Source: Exophiala sp. HKRS030 (lineage: Eukaryota > Ascomycota > Eurotiomycetes > Chaetothyriales > Herpotrichiellaceae). From it: a stretch of 64,000 nt of DNA. Below the pieces are notes generated by a model, which was given only the letters and a program-made list of their open reading frames with translations, was not told the DNA's origin and made no database searches. The stretch lies in assembly GCA_023897205.1 (NCBI GenBank), contig JAHWDD010000010.1, forward strand, positions 992,001-1,056,000, given 5' to 3'. Position numbers and translations under genes: made by a program. Within the stretch, counting starts at the first letter, position 1; each line of letters opens with the position of its first letter. Positions 44,342-54,470 of the stretch are shown piece by piece.

Positions 44342-44991
44342 TCACACGTGTACCTGCAACTCTGCTTCTGTCTCGGAGATAGCATGGCTAACGAGAGGCC
44401 ATCTGTAGTGAACACACCTTAAGTGTTTCCACATCTCACCATCGGCGCGACAGAGGTGGCCACATAGTGAGCAAGCCAGATCGGATGGAAGATGTCGACG
44501 GTGGTGACGAATGTTCTTCGATCGCCTGTTTACAGATTGGCCCGCTTTCAAGATGATATTCGGTTTCTTCGAACACCACGGCATCGACGCTTTGTGTTGT
44601 CTGTGCAATTGCCTATGACATTCGACATATGTTTGACAAGTTCCCGTGAACTCTCAAACGGTTGTCTGCAGCCACCGTTGCCCCATTCAGCTTCCAAAGC
44701 ACCTCGGAGCCAATTGTGCGTTCGCTCCGCAATTGCTTGTCTCATGCTACTCTTTTGACTGCCAAAGACATTTGTATTGTCCGAAAACTTCATGTACCCT
44801 TGCTGTTCAGGCTTAGAAAGCTCAATACCGGCATTATCTAGAGTATAGCCATGAGAGACTGCGAGAGAAAGCGTGGGAGGATGCACGGTGTCGGTCATGC
44901 CTTGAGTATCTGAACTTTGTTGATCCGTGGCACTGAAGAGCGTGCGAGCGACTGATGCTGGTACGGGGTGAAATAAATCTCCTGCTGGCAT
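44342..44991 (-). pseudogene. Probably frameshifted C2H2 zinc-finger gene
   Basis: The minus-strand frame from the ATG at 44991 encodes a hydrophilic N-terminal part and the finger-like segment GGCRQPFESSRELVKHMSN, then loses its pattern. In another frame, directly after, comes CHRQLHRQHKASMPWCSKK and a complete C2H2 finger (CSLCGHLCRADGEMWKHLRCVH: C-x2-C-x12-H-x4-H). No intron of plausible size can join them; a single-base shift near 44625-44640 would. It is therefore either a broken regulator gene or carries a sequence error. Confidence 0.45.
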
Positions 44992-45080
44992 TGATTCGGG
45001 GTTCGTGAATGTGGCGCTTGATCAGGTTACTTGTGCATCATTGTCTAAGACAATTTGACGATACGCTTCGGGTAACAAGG

Positions 45081-46073
45081 CTAATTCAGTTCGAGTGCTG
45101 CTTTGAACAGCCAATGTCGAGGCGTCTTCATTTGCAGAAGTAGATTCTCCAGACGCCAACTCTGATGAGATAGCGGCCGAACGAACTCAAGAGCTCTCAA
45201 GAGGAACATCTCAATATGCGTGAAGACTTTGCTTGGTCCAGACAGCAGGACAAAGCAGCAAGGGAATTTGGCCTTTCTGCTAGGTTGGGCGAGCGATGAG
45301 TTGGCTGGTGTGAGATGTCGTAGAAGATGGAATATACCATCGGCAACATAGATGAAATTCCACCTGGCAATGTGATTTCGACACACTGGACAAGACGGCT
45401 CGGTAGAAGGCGTGCCGAGAATATTTTGTAGAATGTGACAGACAACTTGTTCAAGCTTGGGAAAAACTGCTGAGGCAGTGTCTTTCAAAGCATAGTAATT
45501 GACCATTGACAACTCGAAGGGTGTGTCTTGTCTCTTCCTCTCTCTTGAACGTCGGTAGGAAAGTTGAGCCACCTGTACGGACCCTTGTGCAGCCATTCAT
45601 GTGTGGTCGAAGAATGTGGCGAGGCAATATCGATGGTAGGGGTGTTTCGGTTAAGCGTCAGAAGTGTTCGGATCGATGTCTGCCGTCTTGTTGATAGAGC
45701 TTGTTGTAGGATACGGTGGTCCATTCTTGAACGAAGTGTTGTATACTTTGATCTCCGGGATGGTGGTCTTTGCCTTGCACGACTGCGTAGACTGCTTGAC
45801 CGATCGTAGTCAGTGAGAATTGGCGGTATTGGCTATGACATTCGTGAATCAAGTATCGCAGCTGCAACCTTTCCAAGTATGGCCAAAGAAGTTGGCGAAT
45901 CTCAAGAGGTCTGTCCAGAGGCTATTGACTGTGTTCACTGCCACAATGATAATAGCGTCTTGTTCAGCGTTAACAGAGGATGACTTCTTGTGAAGCAGTG
46001 GCACACGACCCTCACCTCCTCTCGCTTTATCCTTGGCGAGGGATACATAAAAGCTCATCACAGTATTGTTCAC
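45081..46073 (-). pseudogene. Decayed gene of unknown family
   Basis: Three successive minus-strand frames read protein-like in pieces: SSVNAEQDAIIIVAVNTVNS (about 45900-45990), then ERLQLRYLIHECHSQYRQF (45660-45876), then a 171-codon frame with SCPVCRNHIARWNFIYVADG and ALEFVRPLSHQSWRLENLL (45081-45596). The switches between them have no clear splice sites. The CPVC pair recalls a zinc-binding loop, but only one pair is seen. I do not recognise the family. Confidence 0.3.
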
Positions 46074-47196
46074 TATGGGAGCAGCACACTCGATTGACTT
46101 CTCCTTCCCCTGATTTCCTCTGCCGAAAGGATATTTGTGATCACAAGAAGCTTCGACTCATGAGGCGGAAGCCCTGGGGTCATCTACCGAGCACACTGGT
46201 CTTGTTGCTGATCTTGTGGTAGTCCTGCCAGCTATTCCATAATATCACTCAACTCTGCCACGAGGTGTGTGGATGCAGTCTGGTGTTCGGCATTGGTGTT
46301 TGAGGATACGCCATCGAGAATGACTGTATGAGTCTCAGGTGTGCACGAGTATTGGTGTGTTTTTTTATGCGCGGGAACTGCGATCCGACCAGCCTGTTAG
46401 ACTTCTCTTCACTGCCTGGCTACCCACTGAACCGACTGACGGAGACCATGGCATGAAGATTGTGAGGATTGGACACATCCATTTGATATTGGAAAGTTGA
46501 AATCTTGATGAAGAAGCTGTCGGTAGTCGGAGCTTGAATGTGACATGAGAGAAGGGGATAGAGAGAGAAGAGGAGAATGAGAACGATCGAATGATTTGAT
46601 GAGCAGTTATGGAGGCTGTGGTGAGGAGGGTGCAGTTGTACGGCAGGATTTCCAATTTGGGTTGTGGTGTTGAGGAAGGTGTGTACAGGAAGGAGTCGTC
46701 TTATGATGTTGGTTTTTGAATTCGCAACTGGTGCCACTATGGACCATTAGTATCTTGCCTTTGACATGAGGCATACCTTTCTTACCTAAGTATAGTGAGT
46801 GGGTGTTGTTCGCCGATCGGAGAAACGATGGAATCCAAAGGAGGGGCTGTTCGTAGGAGATTCAAGTTGAAAAAGCCTTCTACGGCGTCGGTTCTTGAAA
46901 ACGTACAAGAAGTGGGAACCGAAGTTCAGATATCAGTAGTACGTGCCCCCGTGCTCCTTGACAAGCCCTTGGTTTGTTGCCGGGATGACGATCGGATACA
47001 GGAGGAGAGGAAGTCGATTGGTAGTGGTTTGGGCAGTTTAAGGCCATACCCAGGACAGGGAGAGTTTCTGAACACTGATCCGGTCAATTTCGAGCATCAC
47101 TTTCGACTATTGACCATTGTTCTGGAAGTTCCATTTTTCCTGTAAGACACGTACAAGGAAATGGGACAGGAATATTTTGCGTAAAATCTTCAATGT
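46074..47196. other. Intergenic or decayed sequence
   Basis: About 1.1 kb without a sure gene. A frame from ATG 46828 to 47145 on the + strand (VQEVGTEVQISVVRAPVLL) reads partly protein-like, but has no recognisable domain or continuation. Confidence 0.3.
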
Positions 47197-47309
47197 AAAA
47201 ATCCGCCGGCGAAGCGTCACGGCTGGTGTGATAACGAACAGGTACCAGGATCTCAACTGGCCTCAGGGGATCATCAAGAGTGTCGATAGTTTGTCGAGTA
47301 GATTAGGAG
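47197..47309 (+). repeat. Diverged direct repeat, copy 1
   Basis: About 113 bp beginning AAAATCCGCCGGCGAAGCGT, repeated 239 bp downstream with roughly a dozen differences. The best-kept core is CGGCTGGTGTGATAACGAAC plus AGGTACCAGG. Confidence 0.8.
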
Positions 47310-47435
47310 GATGAAGTATCGGAAAAAGGTGAAGAATTGTATCCGCAGTCGGTGAAAGAAGAGAGAGAGAGAGAGAGACGGCCGGACAGGGATGTGTGCG
47401 TTGTAAAATGTGTTTGAAAGTCGATCAAAATTTTG

Positions 47436-47550
47436 AAAATCCGCCGGCGAAGCGTAACGGCTGGTGTGATAACGAACAGGTACCAGGGTCTCAACTAGTC
47501 TCAGGTGATCATCAAGAGCATTGATAGATTGTCAAGGGATTTTGGAAGGA
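47436..47550 (+). repeat. Diverged direct repeat, copy 2
   Basis: Second copy of the unit at 47197. Between the copies lies a (GA)n run (47355-47379). The repeat matches no gene I recognise. Confidence 0.8.
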
Positions 47551-47627
47551 GGAAGAGGTAGATGAGGTGAGGTGTAGCGATGGGAGAAGTTTGTCTCAGT
47601 GTCATTATGACTGGACTCGACAAAGGC

Positions 47628-47686
47628 GTAGCGACTCTCCCTCGACTGTAATAATTAGACTATTCCAGTCAAGGGAGAGCCGCTAC
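47628..47686. repeat. Foldback (inverted repeat, 21-bp arms)
   Basis: Arms 47628-47648 and 47666-47686 (GTAGCGACTCTCCCTCGACTG against GTAGCGGCTCTCCCTTGACTG after reversal) match at 19 of 21 positions, with an AT-rich 17-nt loop. This may be a short foldback or MITE-like end pair. Confidence 0.7.
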
Positions 47687-49132
47687 TGATCTTGCATCCC
47701 ACGTACAAATGATAGAGAAGAAAAGGAAGAAGCAGTTGTGGGTTTTGAAAAGTTGTGGCCGTCTCTATTCAGAGGAAGAGAAGAGAAGGAGGAAAAGAAG
47801 AGAATGAGTCTGTGAAAGCAAGTAAAGACATGAGCCCGAGGAACAGAATTCTCCTTCACCTTGATTCACCGCCTTAGCACGCGATCTGGAATTTCATCAT
47901 CATTCACCTCCTCAGTATTCAATTCGGAACCTGATCATTCACAGTGTCTCAGAGTTTTCACCTACATTGACTGCATCAGCAAAACGATCTGAAAGTTAAT
48001 CTTTCAAGATTTCTCGGCGTTTCCTTTCACCAGACCGATCGAAACTTTTTATCCTCACAATTTGAGTTCGCGTAGCTAGGATTCGAGGCGAGAGGATACA
48101 GAAACTTGACCGGTCTACGACCCAGACGGAAATGGTATCTATATACCAAAGCAATGTGAGTCCCCTCGTGCGGATGTGACCGTCACTAACGTTGAGGAAA
48201 GCAAGAACGATAAGAAGGCCGCCCATAAGGCTATGAGGCTCGTCGAAATCGGAAGTCCACCGGCACCATCTCCGATGGGGCTATCATGGATGATCTACGC
48301 AACGCCAAAGCTGGTGATCGGTGGTACGATCTGCTCTCCGTCAAAAGTGGTATATTCGCCAAAGCCGATTCTCCGTCGTGGTAAGACTTGAAGACAGACT
48401 CCACACTCGCCCGCGACTGTTATGTGGCCATGATCATTGACGTTATTTGAGAAGATGACCAAGTTTCCAAGAGATCGTTCGGCCACCCCTACGAACTCGA
48501 GTTCTTGTGGCTCGGTACGCTCAGTCCCTAGCATTGCTTTCGAACGATCAAGTTCGTCCGATATCTTGAGCAATGTTGTCAATCCAAGATCTCCGAGAAA
48601 TATAGAGAAGAGATGAAAAAATGGTCACAAGAAACGCATGCGTTCATCAAGGATAGTCAAATAAAGAGTAGGGTGTAGCATTGGTCGCCGAGAGGATCTT
48701 TGACCCTCAATAAGCAGTGTTAGAGTCGACCTGCTCCGCTTTTAAGACGACATGCTCGCGACTCGCCCTCTTCTCACGTCTTCTCAATCTCCCACTCCCG
48801 CTCTCACGCGTGTCTAACTCAGGCTGATTCGAAGAAAAGATATCTTATTGCCATCCACGTCGCCCCTGGCTATCAAGTTTCGATTCTCTGGTAGCCTTGA
48901 AGATGACAAATACCCCTCCGAGAGACTAGCTATTATTACATATCGTTTAAATCTGGGTTCCAATTTTCACATTCGCACTTATCTAGGCTGTCTCTGTTCA
49001 CGACCGCCCTCGGTTCAGTATCTACACTATCAGCCTATGGTCACTGGCCCGTCATGCCAAAAGCACGTATTCTACCCTTGTAGCGATATAGATTGCCCTT
49101 CAGCCTCTCCAACCTTCGAGATCTCGTGTGCT
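47687..49132. other. Intergenic region
   Basis: 1.45 kb without a sure gene. Frames at 48176-48391 (+) and 48295-48582 (-) overlap and neither shows a domain. Purine-rich runs lie near 47710-47810. Confidence 0.35.
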
Positions 49133-50800
49133 TCAGATTGTGAATCGAAAGTTCGGTTCCTCGAGAAGAATGCACTCTCCACGATCCGCTTGTCCATTTT
49201 TCTTACGGAAGTAGAGAGTGAGGATGCCGACTGTCACGATGATGAGGACATTGCAACTAACAGAGGTCAGTACAGTTCAACAACCACGAGCGTGTGACGT
49301 ACACGATGCACGTAGCGAACCCTGGGACAAAGGTGGGTGCGTCCTGTGTTCTGAAAATCAGCGAGCCCACGATGCCACCAACAGCCCCTATTCCTGTCAG
49401 GAGAGCTGAGCAGAAAGCGCGTCTCCATTGACCTCGAATGTTGTTCGCCTGGTACGTCATGATCGCCGGAGCAGCCGAGCTGGTGCCAACGACAGCAACG
49501 AACACACCAAAGTACTGAACCCAAGGATGCTCCACGAAACCCATAATGGCCAGGCCAATGAGTGAGACCGTGGCCAAACAGCAAAGCACAGGTCCGCGGG
49601 TTTTCTTGTGATCCTAGTACCATGCAACCAGATACATAATGGCACCGGCCAGCACATAGGGTGGCGCAACGAGGCACTGGGCCATGGCTACATTGAAGCC
49701 AAGCTTGGATCGCAGGATTATCGGAAGGGTGAAGGCAAATGCGTACGCTGTGACATTGATAAGGCTGAGTCCTGTCAGTCAATCGATCCATCAATCTCGA
49801 TCGGTACTTACAATAAAATGAAAGGAAACCCGTAGATGTACCACTCGGTCGCAGGCTGGAAAAAGCGTTTCCATGTGAGATCCTCGAGTTCAACGTCACG
49901 GCGCTCAGCGTTCAATCTCTCAATCTGGAATTCCAGCTGGTCAGGGGAGAGGAACCCCCAGGAGGGCTTAACCCTTTCCTTGTCGGGAAATTTGACGAGA
50001 AATATGAATGCGAACGATGCAATGGCGCACGTTATGACCCCTTCCATGATAAATATCCTGCCGCTGTCAGCGATCTGGGATCATGGACATCTCTGGGGAA
50101 GCTAACCATCTCCATCCGCTGAGATTGGCAAGTCCATCTAATTGCTGAAGGCCGTATGCAAGGATCCCCGAGAGCGCTGAGGATACGCTGCCTATGAGGT
50201 AGAACGAGGAATACCGACGAGCAACTTCAACTACTTTCCTTAGCTGTGAGGGTCAAACCAATGAATTCATCAGAGCTTACATCGAGTGTACCAGCAGGAC
50301 AGGAGGTAGAGACACCCAGGAAAGTACCCGGCCTCCATGGCACCGAGCAGCAACCGTAGTGGGAGGAGGGTCGGCCAGTTCTTTGCAAAACCAAAACCGA
50401 TGATGACGGCGCCCCAAGCAAGACAGATCGATGGAAGAAAGGTCCTGGGCCCCACTTTTCGGCCAATGATAACCATCACAGGCTGAAGCAGGATATAGGT
50501 GATGAAGAAGGACATGTTGACAAGGTTATAGCGCGGACCGTGGCTCAATTTCAGATCCGTCAGCATCCCCGCAATGGCAGCGTTGGGCATGTTGGTGCGA
50601 TCCATCAAAGATATGCCGTATATGGCTCCAAGCAGAGGAATCAATCGCAAGTCAATCCGATGCCGTATCGTCGCCGCGGTCTTCTCGTCGAAATGCGCCT
50701 CTTCTGGAAGTGAAGAAGCTTGTCCAAGTTCCAACCCATCGTGGGATTCAACGCGGTCGAGTGACTTGGCTGCATCGGACAACTGGTTTTTGGTGGCCAT
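49133..50800 (-). CDS. MFS anion transporter (DAL5/TNA1 family), interrupted by one in-frame stop
   Basis: Five minus-strand exons keep phase throughout: 50281-50800, 50107-50230, 49812-50057, 49312-49764 and 49133-49256, giving 488 codons. Family features are complete: MDRTNMPNAAIAGM after the first helix, the LSCWYTRFEVARRYSSFYLIG junction restored by the first splice, SGWRWIFIMEG across the second, a SYQANNIRGQ-like stretch (TYQANNIRGQWRRAF) near helix 10, and the usual ending FRFTI. In exon 4, however, a TAG at 49614-49616 falls where the family has an aromatic residue (VAWY-stop-DHKKTRGP). No intron can remove it. It is therefore a very recent pseudogene, a read-through case, or a sequence error. 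Such carriers import organic anions (allantoate, nicotinate, and similar). Confidence 0.8.
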
Positions 50801-51732
50801 GGTGATATTGGAGCAGGTGGCTTAGTTCAAGAGATTGAGAAACGATAAAGTTGGCTTCCGAGTCCCCAGATGTATGATTTTCTAGTGATCCTGACCTTCC
50901 GCGTTTGGTAGATGACTCTGGCGACAACTCATTCCTGCAGAACCCCATGGGGTCTTTATATCCTGAGGAATGATATCCTGGGGGACCTAGCGCCGAAGAC
51001 TCGTCTCCATCTTCCGCTCAGCTCAATAGCCAGACCATCTACTCATCGGAATCGAGTTGCGAGTTCCGTTATGGCTCTACCTCTTGTCTTGTCGGCCTCG
51101 CAGCCAGATTTATGCCCGAATATACAAAGTTTTGCCTATGTCTACATCCCGAGGCTGGGAGAATACACCGTTCTCTTTACCCATGTAAACCTTTGCTTCT
51201 GTAAGTATCATTACTTTGACGCCGTATGGTAGCGACGGCTGGTGTCGAGATCCACAGGTACTAACACCGAAATAGTACCGGAATAATAGAAATAACGATA
51301 ACAATACGCAGTGCCGCCGTGTCACGAATCATGTCTGCTTTACGATATGAGCGCTCCCATGATGCAGGTTGTATTCAGGGTCATGGCTTCGAGGGGAAAC
51401 CATGGCTGCGATTACAACTTGTATCAGAAAACGCCGATATTTGTGCTGCCGCACGTCGAACTTCAAGCCTTGTAAAATCATTCTCGGAACCGAGCATTGG
51501 CTTCTCGTATCTGGCCTTGTCTCCGGCCTTTGAGATTGAAATGACATCGCCTGGCTGAGACTAGACGGAAGTGATAAGTCAGGGGATGAGACGGGATTTA
51601 GTCCGACTACTTTGGCAATATAACTTTCCATCTCGTCCCAGAGCCCGGTGATATTACAACAACTAATTGAAACTTGGACTGTTGCATCCGAGCCCGGCTC
51701 AGAAACTCGACTCTATCCTCTTTCAGTACAAG
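50801..51732. other. Divergent promoter of transporter and transketolase-like gene
   Basis: 930 bp between the two genes. No gene is supported. The shared upstream region would allow joint control. Confidence 0.45.
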
Positions 51733-54088
51733 ATGGGGTCATCCCTGGCTGCACAAAAGCCGGATCACCCTTGTCCAACCGGGCTCACAGAGCAGGATCT
51801 TACTTCATATCCATGGAACCCATCCACTGATGACGACCTTGCGGTGCTAGCCGTGCGGAGCGTTGTTGGGGATATGTGTACGCAGCACGGAGGAGGGCAT
51901 GCTGGTTCCGCTTTGGGTATGGCAGCGATAGGGGTGGCATTATGGAAGTATGTCATGCGATACAGTCCCTCAGAGCCTGAATGGTTTGATCGCGACCGTT
52001 TCGTTTTGTCGAATGGTGAGCTGCATTCAGCGAATGGGCAACCCAGTGGCCATTGTGGAGTGAGAGCACTAACATCCGGGAGGTAGGTCACGCCAGCTCC
52101 TTCTTGTACGCACTTCTTCACTTGACCGGTTACGAAGCTTGGTCCGTGGAACAATTGAGGGGATACACTCATCCAAAGGAGAAGGGCTACGTGACCCTGG
52201 CTCACGGCCATCCGGAGATCGAGGCGCCTGGTGTCGAGGTCACCACCGGACCGTTGGGGCAAGGCGTCGCCAACGCTGTTGGCCTTGCGATAGCTTCAAA
52301 AAATCTCGCTGCTACGTTCAATGAACCCGATGCCGAAATCATCCAAGCCCGTGTCTTCTGTATGACTGGCGATGGCTGCCTGATGGAGGGGGTGGCTCTA
52401 GAAGGTACGTACCAGACCCGCAGAGTGATTCCAAGACTGACTCACACTGGCATAGCCATCTCACTTGCGGGTCAACTGCAGCTGGATAACTTGGTTCTAA
52501 TATATGACAACAACCAGGTCACCTGTGACGGGCCTCTCTCATGGGTCAACAATGAGAATATCAATGAGAAGATGCGCGCTTGCGGGTGGGAGGTGATTGA
52601 TGTTTTTGACGGCAGGTATGATGTACAAAGCATAGTTGCGGCTCTGGAACAGGCCAAGTCGGTCACTGGCAAGCCCGTCATGGTCAACGTCAGGACAGTG
52701 ATTGGCGTCGATACGAGCGTCGCAGGAACAAACAAGGCTCACCACGGACTGATTGACGAGGGCAGCATCGCGAGGCTGAAGCAGCTTCTCACTTCTGACG
52801 GCCAGCCTTACTCGATACCTGCAGACATCCGTTCCTATTTCACAGAGCGCAAAGAGCATGGTATACAACTTCTGGAGAGATGGAATGCATTGATCGATCA
52901 TTATCAAAAGGCCTATCCGGACAAAGCTCGAGCACTCGAGGAACGCATTGGCGGCTGTCAGCGCAGTGGTGAAGATGTGCTGAAAGCCATGACGGCAAAA
53001 GACTTTCGGGGAAAATCGACGAGAGAAATGAACGGCATGGTCATTGAGAGCCTTTTGCAAGCGCTCCCTGGGCTGATCGTGGGGAGTGCGGATCTGGCTG
53101 GGGCGAACAAAACCCCCCAGTCAGAACAAACCATCTTCGACTCGCACAATCGTCGGGGCCGAACTATTCGTTACGGGGTTCGCGAACATGCGATGGCGGC
53201 GATATCAAACGGTTTGGCGGCGTACCATCACGGCGCTTTCATTCCAGTCACGGCAACCTTCCTGATGTTCTACCTATATGTGAGTTGGGCTGGAGACCGC
53301 CTTGTAACGAGCTGATCGGCCTTAGGCTTCGCCAGCGGCGCGAATGGGCGCCCTGAGCAAGCTGCGAGTCATCCACATCGCTACCCATGATTCGTTCGCC
53401 GAAGGTCAGAACGGGCCGACGCATCAACCGGTCGAGGTCGATTCTCTGTACCGTGCCATGCCAAACTTGTATTTCTACAGGCCCTGCGACGGGTAAGTGA
53501 CCATCTTTTGTGACCGGTCCAAGCTCGAACGCTTACCTCTCGCCCAGCGAAGAAGTGATCGGGGCGTGGCAAAGCTCCCTGGCGATGCCACACTCCCCCG
53601 CCATCATTTCGCTTGCCCGAGATCCCACGGACGGAGAAGTGCCGGGGACCCGCCGATCCGGCGTCGCTCGCGGCGCGTACGTCTGTGTCGAGGTGGAAAA
53701 CCCCGACTTGACCATCGCGAGCTGCGGTTCAAACATGCACCACGCGGTCAAGGCTGCACGGATGCTGGAGAGGGCAAAGGGGCTACGCGTGAGGGTGGTG
53801 AGTGCACCTTGCCTCGACCTGTTCGAGATGCAGGACCAGGCGTACAAAAGCTCCGTGTTCCCGTTGGATGGACACCCGGTCGTCAGTGTCGAGGAGTATG
53901 TGCCGACGGTGTGGGCGCGTTACGTTACTGGCAGCGTGGGAATGTCATCGTTCGGTTGTTCTGCCGCGAATGCGTCCAACTATGAGCGTTTCCAATTGAA
54001 CGACCGTGGCATCGGACGCAGGATCTTGGAGTATCTGGTCAATTTGGAAGGCAGAGATGCCAGGTCTTTTGGCTGGCGAATGTTGTGA
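51733..54088 (+). CDS. Dihydroxyacetone-synthase-like transketolase
   Basis: Five exons: 51733-52015, 52087-52404, 52456-53279, 53326-53492 and 53548-54088, all in phase, giving 710 residues, the size of yeast dihydroxyacetone synthases. Thiamine-diphosphate features are clear: GGHAGSALGMAAIG, GPLGQGVANAVGLAIA, and GDGCLMEG...YDNNQVTCDG with the Mg-binding Asp and Asn. The pyrimidine domain follows (RYGVREHAMAAISNGLAAYH, THDSFAEGQNGPTHQPVE) and the C-terminal domain ends RSFGWRML. The 51-nt second intron is divisible by three and has no stop, so its retention would insert 17 residues; the family pattern VALEA-ISLAG shows it is an intron. The enzyme transfers a two-carbon ketol unit between sugar phosphates. 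No SKL-type peroxisomal signal is visible, unlike methylotroph enzymes. Confidence 0.92.
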
Positions 54089-54470
54089 TGTCTTTGGGGA
54101 GCCAAAGTATGATTCTGCATGGCTAGATGAGAGGCCTTCAGTCCCTACCCGTTCCCAAGTAAACACCAAGTGTGACAGTGGTCTCTACTGCTTTTGCTTT
54201 TTGGGCTTGCTTTAAGTGACCTCTCTCAACCCGTCGTCGAGGTTCTCCAACTTTTCTCACCTTACGGCTCCCTCATATGCTCATAATATAAGACAATTGC
54301 CGAACACATGAGAGACTGCAAGTACAATGGGATCATGATCCGACAGGGGTGTTGGTCCTGCAAGGGAAGTGTAATCTGGAGTTTGGCGACGAGAGAACTC
54401 AACGTCTGATTAGAACTTGTATGCAGCACGAGCCGAAGGATCATTCTATATATTCCTAGGCGAGATGCCT
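54089..54470. other. Convergent 3' spacer
   Basis: 380 bp between two converging genes; nothing else is visible. Confidence 0.4.

Noticed and set aside
46828..47145. Frame reading VQEVGTEVQISVVRAPVLL
   Set aside because: Protein-like over a short part only; no domain, no intron signals and no homology I recognise.
47355..47379. (GA)n run, plus TA repeats at about 30914, 31915 and 58987
   Set aside because: Simple microsatellites without further structure.
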